A stretch of 64,000 bases of DNA from Artemisia argyi (Eukaryota; Streptophyta; Magnoliopsida; Asterales; Asteraceae). The notes under the pieces were generated by a model. That model was given only the letters and a program-made list of their open reading frames with translations, was not told where the DNA came from and did not search any database. Positions 63,081 through 64,000 of this stretch are shown in pieces (positions within the stretch are counted from its first letter, which is position 1; every line of letters begins with the position of its first letter). The stretch covers positions 124,635,796 through 124,699,795 of the forward strand of contig CM060692.1 of the NCBI GenBank assembly GCA_030686995.1, read 5' to 3'. The position numbers and the translations under genes are program-made.

Positions 63081-64000
63081 ATGGCATCTCAGCAAGATAT
63101 TCATGCAGCCGGTGCGGAAAACCGACCTCCAATGCTTGAAAAAGGTGGATATCTCCCATGGACAAGCCGCATATTTCGTTACATCAAAACTAAAGATCTT
63201 GGTAACCTCATGATCAACTCCATTAAGAATGGTCCATTTCAGCCAAGACAAGTTCAAATTACCGGTGATCCAAACTCAACAAATCCTACTGAACCATACA
63301 TGCGTTTACAAACAGAAGAAGATTACACAGATGAAGACAAGACGCAGATCAAAGCTGATGATATGGCAATGCATCTAATCCAACTTGGATTACCTCGGGA
63401 GATCTTTGCTGCGGTCGACAGCTGTGAAACTGCTCATGCTATGTGGGAACGTGTTAGAAGGATTTGTCATGGAACAGAGATTGGACAACAAGACGTTGAG
63501 AACAAACTTCTTACTGAATGGGAGAACTTCACATCCACTAAAGGTGAACAGATTGAGTCATACTACAAAAGGTTTTGCACGTTGATGAATGAGTTAATCA
63601 GAAACAAGTTGACACCTCGAACAATTGCAACAAACATCAAATTTGTCAATAACCTTCCAGAAGAATGGGGTCGTTATGTTACAATTGTTAATCAGACAAA
63701 GGACTTACATCAGGTGAATTATGATCAACTCTATGACTTTCTGAAGCAAAACCAAGCTGAGGCTAATGAAGTTAGGAAAGAAAGATTGGCAAAGAATCAT
63801 GATCCTCTCGCATTAATTGCTAATACACCAACACCATTACCAGTGAACACACAACAACCATCATCATCTTCCACTCACAACTACATGCAACCAACACCGA
63901 TCTACCAACAACAATTCTACCCACAACTACAACAAGTTATTCCACAACAGACATACCCGCAATTCCAAGAACCAGAATTCACTGACAATGATGAAGCTGC
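63081..64000 (+). CDS. Copia D gag, open to the window edge
   Basis: Reads without a stop for 306 codons from the ATG at 63081 (MASQQDIHAAGAENRP). Motifs: GGYLPWTSRIFRYIKTKD, MINSIKNGPFQPRQVQI, MWERVRRICHGTEIGQQDVE and VNNLPEEWGRYVTIV, then a Gln/Pro/Ser-rich tail. The zinc knuckle expected next lies beyond the window. Every stop and frameshift in B gag is absent here, so D shows what the family's gag normally looks like and could still be expressed. It would form the particle shell around element RNA. Confidence 0.92.
   Translation, partial: MASQQDIHAAGAENRPPMLEKGGYLPWTSRIFRYIKTKDLGNLMINSIKNGPFQPRQVQITGDPNSTNPTEPYMRLQTEEDYTDEDKTQIKADDMAMHLIQLGLPREIFAAVDSCETAHAMWERVRRICHGTEIGQQDVENKLLTEWENFTSTKGEQIESYYKRFCTLMNELIRNKLTPRTIATNIKFVNNLPEEWGRYVTIVNQTKDLHQVNYDQLYDFLKQNQAEANEVRKERLAKNHDPLALIANTPTPLPVNTQQPSSSSTHNYMQPTPIYQQQFYPQLQQVIPQQTYPQFQEPEFTDNDEA

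Larger units (their letters stand above)
61484..64000 (+). mobile_element. Copia D: second member of the Copia B family, runs off the window
   Basis: 5' LTR 61484-61883 matches B's LTR in the opposite orientation; primer site, palindrome-rich leader and gag follow in the same order. The 3' part and TSD partner are outside the window (left flank ATTCC). Inserted near the end of LTR G. Confidence 0.92.

Overview
This is a repeat-dense stretch of a plant nuclear genome. The indicators are Copia and Ty3/Gypsy LTR retrotransposons primed by plant initiator-Met-type primer sites, a Stowaway-like MITE, a Helitron, LINE debris and one intron-containing R2R3-MYB gene. The DUF4283-type LINE fragment at the left edge and the style of the Copia families suggest a eudicot, plausibly Asteraceae; that family-level guess is inference.

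Layout. 1-565 is a decayed LINE ORF1 fragment. 611-25428 is a three-level nest with target-site duplications (TSDs) at every level: Copia A (plus strand) is broken inside its RNase H by Copia B (6650-23501, minus strand), and B's gag is broken by element C (16976-21538, plus strand), a gag-only LTR retrotransposon whose two 1116-bp LTRs look identical. 27031-28739 (minus) is the only intact host gene found: a three-exon R2R3-MYB of the RAX/MYB36/MYB68 type, complete as 351 residues. Around it lie a 5'-truncated LINE (29765-30109), a TRIM-like element (30405-31066), a Stowaway-like MITE (31812-32092) and an AATC/GATT-rich repeat block (32700-33440).

34068-47610 is a second nest: a Copia gag relic, then a minus-strand Gypsy LTR fragment split by Athila-like element E (35473-47045, TSD CCATG). 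E carries a solo LTR inside a putative intron (37461-37926, TSD TTTAA) and a 3-kb solo LTR, F (38637-41692, TSD CTTTA), inside its ORF1. 47611-51834 is the 3' part of minus-strand Copia material with a duplicated polypurine-tract/LTR junction. 51835-61483 is a relative of F (G), split by a 7.25-kb Helitron (52974-60225) that carries an ALDH10-like exon and other exon-like pieces. From 61484 a Copia of B's family (D, plus strand) has an open gag running off the window end.

Most notable pattern: two unrelated retrotransposon groups (Copia B/D and Gypsy E) each carry dense arrays of a short CpG-containing palindrome made from the inverted half-sites TACG/CGTA. The spacer is 0 nt in B/D (leader between primer site and gag) and 1 nt in E (immediately upstream of the LTR TATA box, and inside the element). 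E also seems to have a spliced ORF1, and both E and C lack pol, so they would depend on other elements to move.
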